Under the pieces are notes generated by a model. It had not been told where the DNA came from. It saw nothing but the letters and a program-made list of their open reading frames with translations, and ran no database searches. A stretch of 6,534 nucleotides of DNA from NCBI GenBank assembly GCA_024763575.1, contig JANTFF010000041.1:1-6534 (forward strand). The letters run 5' to 3'. Positions within the stretch are counted from its first letter, which is position 1, and each line of letters begins with the position of its first letter. The DNA comes from Sulfurovum sp. (GTDB lineage Bacteria > Campylobacterota > Campylobacteria > Campylobacterales > Sulfurovaceae). Below are positions 1 through 6,534 of the stretch, one piece after another. The position numbers were made by a program, and so were the translations under genes.

Positions 1-96
1 CTAAATTTAGGATTAAACTCAAAAGCCTTTCGTGTTCAGACTCGTTGGAGTTTGCTAGTTAGGAAGCCTCTAGCTCTTTAGCTAGAGGTAGTTCAC
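1..96 (+). mobile_element. Putative right end of an IS200/IS605-family element (left part outside window)
   Basis: The sequence GGAAGCC, then a perfect 9-bp stem (67-75 with 80-88) around a CTTT loop, then GTAGTTCAC ending at 96, has the look of the subterminal hairpin at the right end of IS200/IS605 elements that carry tnpB. These elements insert without target duplication and end a few bases past such a hairpin. A second pairing, 15-20 with 48-53, lies just upstream, as expected in the structured 3' region after or within tnpB. The plus-strand frame beginning at base 1 is open until a TAG at 79-81, so a TnpB C-terminus could run into the hairpin, but the fragment is too short to recognise. 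The tnpB gene would lie beyond the left edge, converging on rpoC. The call rests on recalled motif shape; the exact boundary is uncertain by several bases. Confidence 0.6.
67..88 (+). repeat. Perfect 9-bp stem-loop of the putative transposon end
   Basis: CCTCTAGCT (67-75) pairs fully with AGCTAGAGG (80-88) across a CTTT loop, and G66 with T89 can add a wobble pair. Neither strand has a T-run after the stem, so it is not a good intrinsic terminator. In the IS200/IS605 reading, this hairpin is what the TnpA transposase binds as single-stranded DNA, and it is also the last stem of the guide RNA scaffold. The pairing is certain; the role is inferred. Confidence 0.7.
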
Positions 97-126
97 GATA
101 ATAATCATTAAACTTTATAAAATACC

Positions 127-146
127 AAGAGAGACTTATCTCTCTT
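127..146 (-). terminator. Candidate rpoC transcription terminator hairpin
   Basis: A perfect 8-bp inverted repeat (127-134 with 139-146; arms AAGAGAGA and TCTCTCTT) with a 4-base loop begins eight bases after the rpoC stop codon. On the minus strand it is followed by GGTATTTTAT, a short and imperfect U-rich tract. The stem is AT-rich for an intrinsic terminator, so it may be weak or may instead protect the mRNA 3' end. The position, straight after the last codon, is the strongest argument for it. On the plus strand the hairpin is followed by AT-rich sequence without a clear U run. Confidence 0.5.
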
Positions 147-154
147 AGTAATAA

Positions 155-6534
<6,380 letters not shown>

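Larger units (their letters stand above)
1..116 (+). ncRNA. Putative omega RNA (reRNA) 3' scaffold and guide of a TnpB nuclease (partial)
   Basis: In IS200/IS605 elements the transcript of the right end forms the scaffold of the TnpB guide RNA, and the bases just beyond the element act as the guide. If the right-end call is correct, the scaffold here includes the 15-20/48-53 stem and the 67-88 hairpin and ends with GTAGTTCAC at 96. The guide would be roughly 97-116 (starting GATAATAATCATT), which is intergenic DNA next to rpoC. The scaffold's 5' end is outside the window. Expression cannot be judged from sequence; the call depends entirely on the mobile-element call. Confidence 0.4.

Noticed and set aside
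1..78. C-terminus of a TnpB protein in the plus-strand frame starting at base 1
   Set aside because: The frame is open for 26 codons to a TAG at 79-81, but no recognisable TnpB motif is in this fragment and the true stop could lie left of the window, so no coding feature was called.
67..88. The 9-bp hairpin as a rho-independent terminator of rpoC
   Set aside because: No T-rich tract follows the stem on either strand, and the hairpin at 127-146 is closer to the stop and better placed. The transposon-end reading fits the flanking GGAAGCC and GTAGTTCAC better.

Overview
The window is almost entirely the 3' half of rpoB and all of rpoC, both on the minus strand. They encode the beta and beta' subunits of bacterial RNA polymerase. 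The DNA is AT-rich. The long RpoC (1512 residues, with a large insertion after the trigger loop) and the sequence style of both proteins suggest a Campylobacterota (former Epsilonproteobacteria) organism. rpoB and rpoC are separate genes here, whereas Helicobacter and its close relatives carry a single fused rpoBC. A Campylobacter-, Arcobacter-, Sulfurimonas- or Sulfurovum-type lineage therefore fits better. The genus cannot be fixed from this window.

Layout, read in the direction of transcription (right to left): rpoB enters from the right edge without its N-terminal half and ends at 4693. rpoC starts on the same base (a TAATG stop/start overlap), with a GGAG ribosome binding site inside the last rpoB codons, and ends at 155. 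Eight bases after the rpoC stop is a perfect 8-bp hairpin (127-146), the best candidate transcription terminator.

The leftmost ~96 bases do not look like the next housekeeping gene (rpsL often follows rpoC in bacteria). They resemble, on the plus strand, the right end of an IS200/IS605-family transposon: a GGAAGCC-hairpin-GGTAGTTCAC arrangement around a perfect 9-bp stem. If so, a tnpB gene (RNA-guided nuclease) lies off the left edge, pointing toward rpoC. Its omega (reRNA) guide RNA would end in the bases just downstream of rpoC. This is the only accessory signal in the window. It rests on pattern recognition of a short sequence and needs the flanking DNA to confirm it.

Nothing in the two polymerase genes looks broken: both zinc sites, the catalytic aspartate loop, the bridge helix, the trigger loop and the active-site lysines of beta are all present. 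No tRNA, rRNA or CRISPR array was seen.
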